Part shown: piece after piece, positions 1 through 12,100 of the stretch | Layout: each line of letters starts with the position of its first letter | Numbering within the stretch: position 1 is the first letter of the stretch | NCBI GenBank assembly: GCA_015501585.1 | Contig: JADNRY010000287.1 | Coordinates: forward strand, 1 to 64,000 | Direction of reading: 5' to 3' | Length of the DNA stretch: 64,000 nucleotides | Origin: Rhodocollybia butyracea | Taxonomy: Eukaryota > Basidiomycota > Agaricomycetes > Agaricales > Omphalotaceae | The notes under the pieces: generated by a model | The model's input: the letters and a program-made list of their open reading frames with translations, nothing else | What the model was told of the DNA's origin: nothing | Databases searched by the model: none | Program-made: the position numbers and the translations under genes

Positions 1-339
1 CATTGCCAGCTCATCTTCTTTGTCCTGACCAAAGTACTGGTTGAAAAATATGACCAATGTTCCCTGGAATGACTGTAGTCGAGTTGAAGCTTCTGTTCCA
101 ACTTGTGGGTCGTACAAATTCTGTCCAAAGTACATGTCTTACTACCAAGGCAGCTGTAAATGAATTGTCTACAATGTTCAAGGAGCTATTTGTTGAAGAT
201 ACTTTGTTACTGCTCCTTCATCTATTCCCTGATTTATTCTGATATGCTAGCTTAGACATTACCTTACATGTTTCCACTCACTTAGTTTACCACCACTTCT
301 TAGTTTACCATTTGCTTACATACACCCTTATAAGGGCCA
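1..339. other. no gene recognised
   Basis: Short open frames only, none with a recognisable motif or convincing splice context. The end of this stretch (about 325-340) contains a CACCCTTATAAG word that recurs at about 2707. It may mark the edge of the repeat-rich block between them, but I could not define terminal repeats. Confidence 0.4.
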
Positions 340-1260
340 TTAGCATTTAGCGTCACCCTAGCGTGGGGGTGACGCTGGGTTACGCCTGTTAGATTTATGG
401 TCAGGCTATCTTTATGTTGATTACCCCTCATTTGACAAGTTCTTTTGGCCTCCATACAGCTCTATTATATATCTACTTAGCTTTGAATACACACTATCTC
501 TTTATTAGTTATTTTACATGAGACAGTGCTAACGATGGGGTCCATTAGCTCCAATGACAGGGTTGTGCTAACTACAACCTCCAAGTTTGTGCTAAGTCCT
601 TGAAAGGTCACACCAACTATGTTATAAGGTTACGCTAAATGTAGCAAAGGTCACGCACAATATAGCAATGGTCACGCTAAATCTACCAAAGGACACTTCA
701 AGGTTACGCTATACATAAGGTTACGCCAGGGTGATGCTAAATGTACATAAGGTTACGCCAGGGTGACGCTAAATGTACATAAGGTTACGCCAGGGTGACG
801 CTAAATGTACATAAGGTTATGCCAGGGTGACGCTAAATGTACATAAGGCTACGCTGGGGTGACGCTAAATGTAGTACAAGGTTATGCTAAATAGCACAAG
901 GGTTACGCCAAATATAATAAAGGTCACGCTAAATAGCACAAAGGTTACGCCAGATATAAGATGTGGGCGATAGGTCCAGAAGCGATAATAAGCAAAAGCT
1001 TATCAGACAGAATTTAGGGGGGCGCGGAAACGGGGGGGCGCAAACGATCCCTTTATTGGAAGTAATATAAATAGTAAAGTAATAACAAATACAGTAAGAC
1101 ACGGGGTGGCGGGTATCATGCCGGTGGTGCTACTTGAGCCCGAAATAACCGTCGTCGGACCGGCGGTCCGTTCTCAACATAAGAAAGGTCACGCTAATTG
1201 TAGTAAAAAGTTACGCTACATATTTCAGAGGTCACGCCAGGGGTTATGCTAAGTATTGCA
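340..1260. repeat. degenerate GTNACGC minisatellite region
   Basis: The heptamers GTTACGC and GTCACGC (and their complements GCGTAAC, GCGTGAC) recur many times, mostly on one strand, between 340 and 400 and between 600 and 960, with a last cluster at 1185-1255. The most regular part is a 32-bp tandem repeat at 713-872: five units starting at 713, 745, 777, 809 and 841, each beginning ACATAAGG and containing GGGTGACGCTAAATGT with few substitutions. The same heptamers reappear at 2565-2705. No coding function is implied. Confidence 0.8.
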
Positions 1261-1539
1261 CTCCTGTATTTTGGTAGACAGCTTGCTCATTATTTGAGAC
1301 TGGTGTTAGATATTGTACATACGGGACACTACAGACTAATACATTATTGTTATATAGTACTTTTATCTTAGTGATACTTCCCCCTTGCTCTATGTGCTGT
1401 TGAACGGTAAAGACGTCATAGTGCCGCTGATTAATTGTTTCCATCGATTTTTGATGCGTATGTATGTACGTGCGGTCGTACTTCAATGCTACTATATAAG
1501 GTAATCAAGTACTGATAGTAAAAACCAACTGTAAATCCA

Positions 1540-1856
1540 TAGCCAACCAAACGGCAGCATGGGACCGCTTTTTCTTCAGTGCTACCTGCAGGCAAACTCA
1601 CTGATGAAGCTTTTGTGGAAATTCCCTTGGACAGCTGTATCTGGTTTTCCAAGGGCACAATTGAACGGTTCCGAAATCAAGTTACAGCCCCTATAGAGTA
1701 TGAACACTTAACAGAAAAACCTGAAATCAGTGTTAGCATTAACCCAGAACTGATAAACAATGCATTGATGACTTGGATTCTGACTCGGGAAGTTATTGAA
1801 ACTATTGAAATAAAAGAGAGTTCTAGGTACATAGTCAGTAATAAGTACAAGAAATA
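1540..1856 (+). pseudogene. exon-like open frame, unrecognised
   Basis: An open frame of about 92 codons from 1579 has ordinary amino-acid composition with few low-complexity stretches, and it stays open into upstream sequence. I do not recognise a family. The downstream sequence contains a plausible donor-like site and a further exon-like block at about 2055-2330, so this may be a piece of a multi-exon gene. It lies between two copies of the GTNACGC repeat field, so it could equally be cargo or a fragment of a mobile element. Confidence 0.25.
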
Positions 1857-1872
1857 AAGAATGTGAGTACTA

Positions 1873-1905
1873 ACCTCAGCGACAGTGGTAGAACGACGCT
1901 GAGGT
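1873..1905. repeat. copia-LTR-like hairpin
   Basis: A 9-bp perfect inverted repeat, ACCTCAGCG and CGCTGAGGT, encloses a 15-nt loop containing GTGGTA. The 11-bp hairpin in each LTR of the copia element at 55473-58870 (for example 55618-55650) has the same layout and similar sequence. The simplest reading is a remnant of a related copia LTR. The flanks are too diverged to set its ends. Confidence 0.4.
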
Positions 1906-2054
1906 GTCAATATATGTAAAATACAATTAAAAGAATGTGTCACATGGGACATATGTAAGTAACGCAATGAAAGCAGAAAATATTCTGGTTTCGTTACGGC
2001 ATGAATCCACGAATGTATAGATGACATAACAAGATAAGATCATCGACTTTTAAC

Positions 2055-2320
2055 AGAAGTGATGATTTTCCTCAAGTAGGAGATATATTAGGTGACCTTG
2101 GCCCTACCAAACCCCTTGTAAGTCCACTCATTCTATGTTTACTATCATCAGTCACTAATATTTCTCTATATAGCATGGAACTAATGACCAAAGTGCCACT
2201 CAAATGGATGTTGACTCTGATATTGATCCTTCTATAACAAAGACCAGCATGCCCTCACAGCACGTAGCCAATACTCACCCTGAACAAGGACTCAGAAGGT
2301 CTAACAGAGACCAAAAAGTA
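2055..2320 (+). pseudogene. possible two-exon gene fragment, unrecognised
   Basis: Two short open blocks are joined by a typical basidiomycete intron: donor GTAAGTCC at about 2117 and acceptor CTCTATATAG at about 2174. The second block reads through an acidic, Gln/Pro-containing stretch and ends in an Arg/Lys-rich segment before a GTAAGA donor at about 2318. There is no recognisable domain. Its closeness to the open frame at 1540-1856 suggests one decayed gene. Confidence 0.25.
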
Positions 2321-2564
2321 AGAATCAGAACAGAGTAGTACTCAAGGAGGCAGAAAGAGATACTAGATACAGATACAGAGCTACTGAACATCTGTAGGTA
2401 GATGATCGGTTTCTATATATACCTATGGACTCACTTACCATGCTTTCAAAAATTACAATTGCCCTGTGTATAGTACTTTTAAACTTGTATATAAATGGAA
2501 ATAATTGCATTTATATGCATTCCATGGCACTCATGAGCTAAATACTTCGATGAATAATAGTCAT

Positions 2565-2705
2565 CCAAAGGTCACACAAACTTGGGGTCACGCCAGGGTT
2601 ACGCCAGCTTAGAGTGACTTCAGTGTGATGCGGGGGTGACGCCTGGGTTACGCCTCTGGGTTACGCCAGGTCACGCCTGAGGGGTCACGCTAAATGTTCT
2701 ACGCC
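2565..2705. repeat. second GTNACGC repeat cluster
   Basis: Another dense cluster of GTCACGC and GTTACGC heptamers, with the same sequence style as 340-1260, followed by the CACCCTTATAAG word. The two clusters bracket the exon-like fragments at 1540-2320 and could be subterminal repeats of one decayed mobile element. Confidence 0.6.
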
Positions 2706-2848
2706 CACCCTTATAAGTGGGCTAGAGTCATAGTATAGCCTCAATTGTTCCTTTCACAATTGAGGTACGCTATCTTTGTTTTGCTCACTTATCCTTGTAC
2801 TCACTTGTAGTAGATTAACTTCCTCTGACAGGTACCTTATATAGATTG

Positions 2849-3878
2849 TGTTATGACCCATACCCAAACTATAAGCATATACACATCTTTTTCTATTATT
2901 ATTAACCAACTACTACTACTATCATTAAGATTTCTACTTATCATATACATTTTACGTTCATTACTCATTTTCTCTACATTAGTTGGCATAATGTTGCACA
3001 CATGAACATACTGTTAATCAACTTCGGTTCCACTAGAATGATTGAACACCAGTCACTGCATGTTACACCATGACATCATTCTACTACTCCGCAGTTCTGA
3101 TGCTCCACAGTTATGATGTCATCTTACTGCTCCGCAGTTATGACATCATTCCAGCTCCACAGTTATGATATCATTCCAGTGCTCCGCAGTTATGACATCA
3201 TTCCAGTGCTCCACAGTTATGATGTCATTCCGCAGCATTTCCTAAATAATACATACTCAACAGTATATAAGGAGGCTAGATTTACCAATGTATAGTAGAC
3301 GTATTATTTTTCTTAAATCCAAACCCCCACTTGTTTGCTGTTATCACTTGTGTGAATCACCAGACCAACTCATTGTATCTTGTTGAGCTATCTCCAAGCT
3401 ACAATACACATTTATACATCTTGTTGAGCTAACTCCAAGTTGTATCCACTAACATTCACCTGTTGAGCTATCTCCTAGTGAATACTTCTTTAATTGCCAC
3501 TTGTTGAGCTATCTCTGAGTTGCAACTTCCTATTACTTGTTGAGCTATCTCCAAGTATTAGACACCACACTCACTACTACTTATTGAGCCATCTCCGAGT
3601 ATTAGTTCTGATTCATATTACTGCTTGTCGAGCCATCTCTGAGGGTAATCTTATTATTATTTGTCGAGCTATCTCCAAATAATAACTTCTGTGAGTTTCG
3701 TATTACAAACTAGTTACTAACTTTACTTGAGCCTAGTTGTTTGAGTATATATTTTTTGCCTAGCGGTTTCAACAAACAGAAAGGCTTGCTCTATAATCTC
3801 ATTAATTTCTCTTATCATTTTTACTGCTGAGTTACGTACTGTGAAGGTTTGGACGAGACTATTGATCGAGTCATAACA
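2849..3878 (+). mobile_element. solo LTR of the gypsy chromovirus family
   Basis: It starts TGTTATGACCC and ends GAGTCATAACA, the same termini as the LTRs of the full element at 31609-43173. It is flanked on both sides by the 5-bp direct repeat GATTG (2844-2848 and 3879-3883), the expected Ty3/gypsy target duplication, so it is a clean solo LTR left by LTR-LTR recombination. It keeps the TATA box (TATATAA, 3264-3270), the predicted RNA start word AGACGTATTATT (3297-3308) and eight leader hairpins. Its U3 differs from the full element: repeated TGACATCA/TGATGTCA words at 3065-3230 stand where the full element has TGACTCA words. Confidence 0.93.
3372..3685 (+). repeat. array of eight stem-loops in solo LTR leader
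   Basis: Eight units at 3372-3405, 3414-3445, 3454-3483, 3494-3525, 3530-3561, 3574-3605, 3617-3649 and 3654-3685 share a core close to TTGAGCTATCTC between complementary arms that differ from unit to unit. See the full element's array at 32127-32484 for the pairing description. Confidence 0.85.
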
Positions 3879-3883
3879 GATTG

Positions 3884-4686
3884 TTCCTTTCACAATTGAG
3901 ATTAACTTCCTCTGACACTATCAATGGTGTAACTGTCCACAGGGAAAAGCACAAGAAAAATACACCTAGATCTCACTGGCTCCACAATAGCAGAGTGTAA
4001 GCAGGTCAAAGTGGCCAACTATAACTGTTACACCAAAAGGAACATAACTATTAATCAAGCTATTTGAATAGTCACTGGCCACTATATATGCACATTAGGT
4101 AAGCCCAGGCTTACACAGAGTCCACACTGGGTATAACACCAAATCTAGGGACCAAAGCCAACTTTGATGTATCTGCCTTCTTTGAAGAGCTAGCAATGGC
4201 CATTGCCTTGTTTCCAATCTCAAGTGCTGCCGTCTTCACTTCTCCTTCCACACTATTCCTCCACTTCCTCCTGTCAACAATCATAGCCAAGCTGTTTAAT
4301 GCATTCAGCCTCTTCGTGAGCTTTTCACAGATTTTGAAGTTATCATGATAGACCCTCATATGTATGGCACAGCACCCTCTCACATGTACCACATATTTCT
4401 TATTTAGTTCTTACAAGTTTTACTCAAGTTCTTACGTGTTTACTTGTACTCACATAGCTTTTCATTACATGTTTCAGCTGCGGTTTTATGAGTATTTCAT
4501 ATCAACTTACAATATTCAAGTGCTTGTGGATAGCTCGTCTAGTACCTTTCACTAATCCTGTACTAATACAAGCAGTTTGTCAGCCACAGGTCACACCCAT
4601 CTTTGGACTTCCAAAACCCTGCCATTATTTTTTGTTTGAATTTATTACACTTACGTCAATGATCACAGACTGATGAGTTGCTGGTA
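3884..4686. other. no gene recognised; remnant of a repeat flank
   Basis: The word TTGTTCCTTTCACAATTGAG at 3881-3900 repeats sequence at about 2746-2765, and ATTAACTTCCTCTGACA follows in both places. Sequence on the two sides of the solo LTR is therefore internally repetitive. The open frame at 4111-4392 on the minus strand has no recognisable motif. Nothing else is supported before the NACHT-ankyrin stop codon at 4687. Confidence 0.35.
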
Positions 4687-7600
4687 TTAATACAGTAGCT
4701 GCCTAGATTGAATTTCCAGACTGGCCCCTTGGGCATTGACTCTGGCGTTGTGCTTCAGAAGACGCTCGACAATATCCTCGTTTCCTTTACTGATAGCTGC
4801 CTGGACTGCATTCCGATACCGGCCACCCTGCGCATTTACATCAGCTTTGTGCTCCAGAAGAAGCTCAACAATATCCTTGTTTCCAGTAGCAATAGCTGCC
4901 AGGAGCGCACTACCATACTGTCCCCCTTGAGCATTTACATCTGCCTTGTGCTCCAGAAGAAGCTGGACAATATGCTTCTTTCCCTGCCAGGAAGCTGCCT
5001 GGAGTGCACTTCCATACTGTCCCCCTTGGGCATTGACATCTGCTTTGTACTCTAGGAGAAGCTGGACAATATGCTTCTTTCCCCTCCAGGAAGCTGCCTG
5101 GAGTGCATTCCCATACTTCCCCCTTGGACATTTACATCTGCTTTGTGTTCCAGAAGAAGTTGCACAATATCTTTGTTGTCCCTTCTGGAAGCTGCCTGGA
5201 GTGCATTGCTATACTCACCTTCCCATTTTGCATTTACATCTACATTGTGCTCCAGAAGAAGGTGGACAATATCCTTGTTTTTCTCAATGATAGCTGCGTG
5301 GAGTGCATTCCAATAATGCCCCCCTTGGGCATTCACATCTGCTTTATGCTCTAGAAGGAGCTGCACAATACTGATGCTTCCCCTACTTGCAGCTGCTTGG
5401 AGTGCATTACCATACAATCCCCCTTGGGCATTGACATCTGCTTTGTGTTCCAGAAGAAGCTGAATAATATCCTTGCTTCCCTCACTGGCAGCTGCCTTGA
5501 GTACACTCCCATAGTACCCTCCTCCTAGGCCATTCACATCTGCCTTGTGCTCTAGAAGAAGCTGGACAACCACCTTGTTTTCTCCTCTGATAGCTGCCCA
5601 GAGTGCATGTTGATGCTTGCCCCCTTGGGCATTTACATCTGCCTTGTGCATCAGAAGAAGCTGGACAATATCCTTCTCCCCCTCCAGGAAGCTGCCTCAA
5701 GTGCATTCCCATAGATTCCTCCTTGGGCATTTACATCTGCTTTGTGCTCCAGCAGAAGTTGGACAACATCCCTGTTTCTGCTCCAGCAAGCTGCCTGGAG
5801 TGCATTCCCATACTCTCCCCCCTGGGCATTTACAGCCGCTTTGTGCTCCAGGAGAAGTTGGACAACATCCCTGTTTCCGCTCCAGCAAGCTGCCTGGAGT
5901 GCATTCCCATACTTTCCCCCCTGGGCATTTACATCTGCTTTGTGCTCCAGAAGAAGCTGGACAGTCTCCTTGTCTCCATGCGCAGAAGCACCCTGTAGTG
6001 CACTCCCATACAGCCCCCCTTGGGCACTTACATCTGCCTTGTGTTCAAGAAGAAGCTGGACAATATCCCTGTGTTCTTTCCAGCAGGCTACCTGCAGTGC
6101 ATTCCCATACACTCCCCCTTGGCAATTTACATCAGCCATATTTTCCACCAGTAAATGCTCAGCAATGCTTTGCATATTCAAACTAGCCATGTAATATAGT
6201 TGGCCTTGTATTTTACTTGAGTCTAAAGTTGGCTGATATGTGTCATGCCAACTTCTTTCTTCTAGAACATGAATTCTAATCCAATTCATGTAAATGAGTT
6301 GACTGTTGTCTTTCAACAGTGATATGGCAAGGTCCTTGGCAGGTTTGCATTCAAGGGCTTCATCATCTAGTGCTTTCATATGTGATGGCCAATGCTGTGC
6401 AGCATATAGTCCTAAGGAAAATAATTCCTTAAAGATATTTTCGTTCTCAGGCAACATCCCTTCTTTGTTAAACTGCAGAAGATAGATAAGGCATGTTTGA
6501 CATATTGTGGAATGTGCTATATGTGCATTGATTTCAAACACTTTCCTTATATGCACCTCAGCATGGGTTTGGGTGAGAAACTCTTTTACAGAGTTGTGTG
6601 CAAGCTTTACAACTTTCTTTACATCCACAGTTATCAAGGTGGAGTCCAAGATCTCATAAGTTCCATTCTCAAGCTCCAATGATCGCATGTCTGGATCAAA
6701 TGTTTGAGCTTCTAGGTCTACTGCAAGAATATCTGTGACCTGTGCAATTGAGAGTGGTTCAAAGGCATAGGCCAACCACATAAGAAGTTGACCTGCATCA
6801 TGCACATGTTCACCTTCTCTCATTCTTTTAATGGCCAGGGTGTATGTTTCTGCCAGGGTCCTGGGTAGCTTTTTCAGTGCCTCATGCATGGCTTTGGGTG
6901 TCTTGCACTGTTCAAGTACAGTTACCTGGCAATCGACCCAACGGAACCTTTGACACATTAATTAGTTACAAGGCAGTTCAATATTTTAGAGTACTTACTG
7001 TCCCTGGGCACCTTGACTTAAACCATTGACTATTTCAGTAAACAGTTCTGGCTTCAGTTTTCGATGGCTTAGTTTGTCCTGCAGATATTTGGCAATATCC
7101 TGATGAAATGATTCTGTATCATCAAGGTGGATATACCAGGAAACATCATAACCTGTCTCGGCTAAATATCGACTGGTTACAGCTATGCAGAGGTTCTTCT
7201 TAAGATGGGCAAGATGTTTGAAAACATCAATTGCCTCACTGCATTCATCCATGGCATCCAGCACCAGGAATACTGGGCTCAAGTCTTTAGAAACAACTTC
7301 TAAAGTGGCACTTAATCCTGCTATGGTAGGCTCCATAAGGCCCTGGTTGGAGATTCTATATAGCTCATGCAAGGCAGGATGAACTTTTTCTTGCCTTGTA
7401 GCCATTTGGAGCAAAAGAGACTGAAGGAGACCACGTGCATTGGTCTTAGTCTGTGAGTTATCACGGTTGTCAAAATAGTAGTAGCAGCACAGGGATGCTG
7501 GATTAGCTTGCAGGTTTTGAATGATAGCTGCCCTAAAAAATCACATGAGAAATATGGAAAATGAGATCATGACAATGGTTGTATGCATACGAAAGGAATG

Positions 7601-7823
7601 TTTTGCCTGAGCCCACTGATGTATGATTAGATTTGAATTCACTCTACAAAAGAGCCTTGCCTTTGCCCTGAATCCATAAGACTCCAGATGTAGCCTCCCT
7701 CCATTCAATAAATTGGGAATCAGATAATATCCACTCTCCAGTTCCAGGTGTTCTCTTATCACATGCTGCTACAAAATTTGTAGATGGATCAGGTGCTTTT
7801 AACCATTTCCGAATATCCAACAT
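4687..7823 (-). pseudogene. NACHT-ankyrin repeat protein (frameshifted)
   Basis: NLR-like signalling ATPase of the fungal NACHT type. The minus-strand gene model has exons 7823-7661, 7615-7591, 7532-6999 and 6947-4687. The introns are 7616-7660 (GC-AG, donor GCAAGG), 7533-7590 and 6948-6998 (both GT-AG), and phases agree at every joint. The protein opens with a GTGEW segment, then Walker A (GSGKT) encoded by the 25-bp second exon, a Walker B-like FLVLDAMDEC, and an SRYLAE-type sensor motif. A helical NACHT tail reaches about 6170, followed by about 15 ankyrin repeats of 33 residues. Single-base deletions near 5678-5690 and 5119-5123 break the ankyrin frame; each shifted frame resumes the repeat pattern. 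The start at 7823 is the first ATG in frame; an upstream N-terminal effector exon is not visible and may be lost. Ankyrin NLRs of this kind are thought to take part in non-self recognition in fungi; that role is inferred from the family. Confidence 0.85.
4716..6165 (-). repeat. 99-bp tandem repeat coding for ankyrin repeats
   Basis: A 99-bp period is clear on DNA level for about 15 units, each coding one 33-residue ankyrin repeat with the consensus pieces HKADVNAQGG, YGNALQAA and DIVQLLLEH. Several units are nearly identical, so the array is still being homogenised by unequal exchange or gene conversion. The plus-strand open frames across this stretch are antisense shadows of the repeat. Confidence 0.92.
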
Positions 7824-9115
7824 GTCGTTGGTATCTTCAATACAAGTATTACTCAGAGAAATCGATAAGAGCAGTCAAGGAGCACCCACTCCAGGTATGA
7901 TAGTTATTATTGATGATGAATTGCGAGTTTGGCAAAGTGAAGTGGGAAGCACCAGCAAACATGCTATCGAAAATTGCAAGCGAGATCTATGGAATGCGAC
8001 AAGTCTTACCTGCCCGACCTATCTTGCTGCGCTCTGATCATGACGATTAGCACTGGACTGATGACTGTGAGGTGATCTTCAAATCTTACCTGGAGTCTCT
8101 ACCGAAAGATGGTTCATTCATGGTGGTACAAAGTCAAAGGGGAACAGATAGCAGTTTCGAGGCTCGTGTAAGTCGTGTGGTAAGTCCTCGTGTACCGGCA
8201 CCAAATTACGGAAGCTTAAACGCCGATCACTCTGACCTCCGACGAAATTATTCGGCTGCTACATACTTCACGCCCATTACCAGTACCGATTCGAAGACCT
8301 GAAGGAATGTTTGAAACTTGGGTATTAGTTCTCATACTTTCCAGTAATAACTCTACACGAAGCATTGCCACCAGACGTTGCACAATACCGGTGACGGTTC
8401 ATAGCAAAAATTGGGCGGGCTTGTCGTTCCTTTTTCCTTCATCCAGCTAGTAGTTTCTACACTTGTCCTCACTGTACACAATGCACATAACACAAAACTC
8501 ACTACTACTGGCTATTCCTGCCCTGGTTGGGCGCGACAGTGCAATCCTGGACTCCCAAACTCTCAAACAACCCCAATCCAATCGCTTCCTCCGCATTCCA
8601 ACTCGATGCCCGACTACTTCTGCTCTTCTACATCATCGCTCGTATGCGCCTCTGAATCTGTCCAGAACATGCCACTCAATCTCTGCTCGGGTTGCTTGTT
8701 GCTCTCACTCGATGACAGTGGTGTCGTAGTAATCGCTTCGCCATCCTACCATCTCTCCCGCCGACAAGTCCTCCGGGACCAAGTATGCTTATGTGCTAGC
8801 ACTAGAAGATCCAATATTGTTTTGGTCTGCATGTGTTGTATAGCTGGGTAGGTGTATTAGCTGGATCTGGCACTGCAATGCTGTGAGCGCTGAAGCGCTG
8901 ACGTCCAGTTTGCGTGTCTCCTTTGCAGTATCAGACCCCTGGAAGCTCCCCCAGAACCCTGTCCAAAGTAGCGTATTTTAGAGCCCAAAATGGGCCATTT
9001 CCTTGTCCGGATATAGCATATTTCAGGGTCTCAGGGTGAGTTCCTTGTCCAGGTATAGCATAATTTAGAGGGCGCAGCGCCAAACCAAAAATTTAGGCAT
9101 CTCCAGTACTGGTTT
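7824..9115. other. no intact gene; diverged duplicated segment
   Basis: Only short open frames. The piece at about 8690-8790 (a GATGACAGTGGTGTCG core) recurs in direct orientation at about 11560-11650, and the piece at about 8434-8480 (AGTAGTTTCTACACTTGTCC) recurs inverted at about 12035-12070. This stretch therefore belongs to a dispersed, decayed repeat. No splice-consistent gene could be assembled. Confidence 0.4.
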
Positions 9116-12100
9116 ATGGTGTGCCTTATAAGTACCTATGTAATTGGCTTCTATGAGCTGAAGCTGAGTGTCAATAATACATATACTAGTACTAATGAGC
9201 AATATCTTTTATTGCTTTGTCCTTGTTGTCAGTCATCTACAGTTCTTTCAGAGGAGGCCCTGAGAATTTCAACTGTCCTCGAGATCAAAATTCAAGCTTG
9301 GAAATAGTCTACTCTGAGCGCATACAGTTTTTCAAGATTTTTTGGAGATTTTTATCAAATTTTTATCAAATTCACGTTGTCCATTATAGCGTAATCTACA
9401 GCTTCAGCCCAGGGGTCCGGAGGTCCGGGGGCTTGCAGTATCCCAGTGTTGTTAACTATGAACATCTTCCGAAGAGAATATTATTCAAGTTTCTTCGGAG
9501 GTCACGGAGACGGGTTCCAGGATGGTGTTGTGGGCGGGAATGCAGAGGGAGAGTTTGAATTTCAGTGACTGGAGATGGTCTTATGTGGGTAAAGATAGAT
9601 ACCCCACTCCCCAACGACGCGTTTGTACTTTCTGGTTATATTGTTGCTGATATGAGGGGGGAGCAATTAGATACCCAACGCTGCGGCCATAATCACCACT
9701 CTCAAAAGAACTCCCCTCTGCCGCCACACAAAAGCTCATGTTGAGCAACTCTTCTCCACCGCATCCTCGCTCAACTCAAAGTTACCCTACATTGATGGTT
9801 CAATGCCTTCGGATGGATCTATATGCAAAAGCATCAAAATTCAAGTTGAGATCACTGAACTTGCATTCTACATCACTCGTATATATAACTTCCGCAACCG
9901 TGTCGTCTGGCACTGTAGACCCTCTGAGAGCGCAACGACGTGGGGGTAGCACAAGCCAACACCATTTCCACCTAGCCTCCATCTAGTTCCGGTGGAAACC
10001 CGCTATAACTCAAGTAACACAATCGAGGGATTTAGATGGAAGAGACAAAATATCCGGCCAGCGTACTGGTGCAGATCAAAGAAACTGACCGAAAAAGAGC
10101 ATTTCCCCACTGATAAAGACACCCTCGTTCTCTCTAATGCTCGTGACACCAGCCGAAATGGCGCACATTATGATAGCAGTTTATCAAACTATATAGGCAT
10201 AAGGCTTTTGAAAGTGAAAAGGTGTAAACAGGGCCTACTGAGGCAGAACAAGGTCATTACCAATAATACATTTTGGACAAGGCAGATGAAGGACAGCAAA
10301 TGCAACAGCGCCTGGAAAGAGTTCCAACCAAAGAGGTTAGCATAGTAGTTGATTACAGTCGACATTTAGAAACAAGCCTGAGGTGCTGCAGTTATTGTTT
10401 TACGGTGGAAGTAGCTGGACTACAATGGAAGAAGAGGACGAAATATCCGGCCAGTGCGTTGGTGACCTTGGCGAGGGTATATAGGAAATTTTGTGGACAA
10501 TGAGCAAGGACACCTAGAGCGAGCCAATAGGCAATGAAGCAACAAAAACTGTCCCAAGTTGATTCTAGAACTTTTTGATGATGGTCTATGTCACTTGATA
10601 GAGGGAACGAAGGAAAGGGGCACTGATTTTGTCTCCAATACTCACTACTCAAGTTTCAATGTTGCGATGTTTTTTTACTCCTTGCTCTCTGTCTGTCGTT
10701 CCATCCATCGATTCATGCACGTCAGTGTCATTGCACCATCCAGTACATACCCTTCGAATCAGGTGCTGTTCTGTCCCTCCCCAACCTTTCCTATGTCACT
10801 TCCATTCGTCAAGGTCACTGACGCTGGCCAGGAGATCTCGTATTCTTCCAATCTTGCAAATTGACAGCACCTAAATCACCAGTTTGCATTGCTCGGGTTA
10901 CAGTGCGTTTGGCAAGATAAGTAGAGATGATACTGGAACTAAATGGAGGCCAGGCGAAATCGGCGTTCTATTTTGACGTCGTCTCGCTCTTCGGTATTGC
11001 AGTGTGTGCTCGACGGCTTGGAGGAGTAGGCGGAAGAGAGTGTGGCGCGGCTTGCGGATATGGTACAAGAATAGTTGGCGTCCTCCCCTATCAAGTACTT
11101 CAGGTTGTGATTATGAGGCGTGATGATGCACAAATCATCTGGCACACCAATACCACAGCCTATCTAGCTCTGGGATATGATGGTAAGGGATTGGAAAATA
11201 TTGTTTATAAAACACTTTCTTGACTACAGGAGGGTATCTCGCTAGCTGACTCAGAGTCAAAAGGTTCTCTGAGAGCGACGAGGAGCGGTCGGAATAGTTG
11301 GAGTCATCGGCACATGTTATAAACCAGTTATAATCAATTTGTGCACGTACCCTACACCTATTTGTACTCCAGGCACTTATGTGACACCATCCCAGCTAGA
11401 AACAAGGCTTGTAGTATCATGACATGACCCCACTTTCTCCACTCAGAACTCAGATTAGACGATCAACACCTTCTGCTCCTCCACGTCTACATCCATATTG
11501 ACAAACCGCCAACCAGGCTATCCGTGCTAGCGCACATCAACATACTTGTGTTGCTTGTTGCCTTTGGCCGATGACAGTGGTGTCGGAGCAATCGCTTCAC
11601 CCAGGTGTTGTCTTTCACACCAAAGAGCACCCCGAGCTCAAGTATTCCTGTGCACAGACATTAGGAGATCTGATTGTGTTGTCGTCTAGATAGGTTGGAT
11701 AGCAGGTAGGTGTATCTGGCGCTGAGCAATGATGTCCTGTTTTGGGGTGCAGAATTGGGTTGTGGGGGAATACAGGTGGAGAGAATTGAGTTGGTTACAG
11801 GAGACAATGTGATTATATAGTTGTGAGTTCTAGAGGGAGGGAAGGGAAGAGGAAGAGATCAGATATAAACAAACAGTAAGGAAGACTTGACGGGCACTGA
11901 GTCACATTTATCGTGTCTACAGCTGCAACCAGAGATGCCATTTTACCAAGCATCGACGTGTATGATCTGTGGAAAGTGCTTATGTGGGTAGTAGGTCAAT
12001 CGAGCGAGTCTTCGCGTTCTGTGTGAAGGGTGTACAGGAGGACGAGTGTAGAAACTACAACCTTGAAGGAATGACAAGGAAATGTCATTGAAATTATTGA

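Noticed and set aside
4708..6194. Several long plus-strand open frames rich in Pro, Trp, Ser and Cys
   Set aside because: They run antisense to the 99-bp ankyrin-coding repeat and repeat with the same period; the minus-strand reading gives a known domain.
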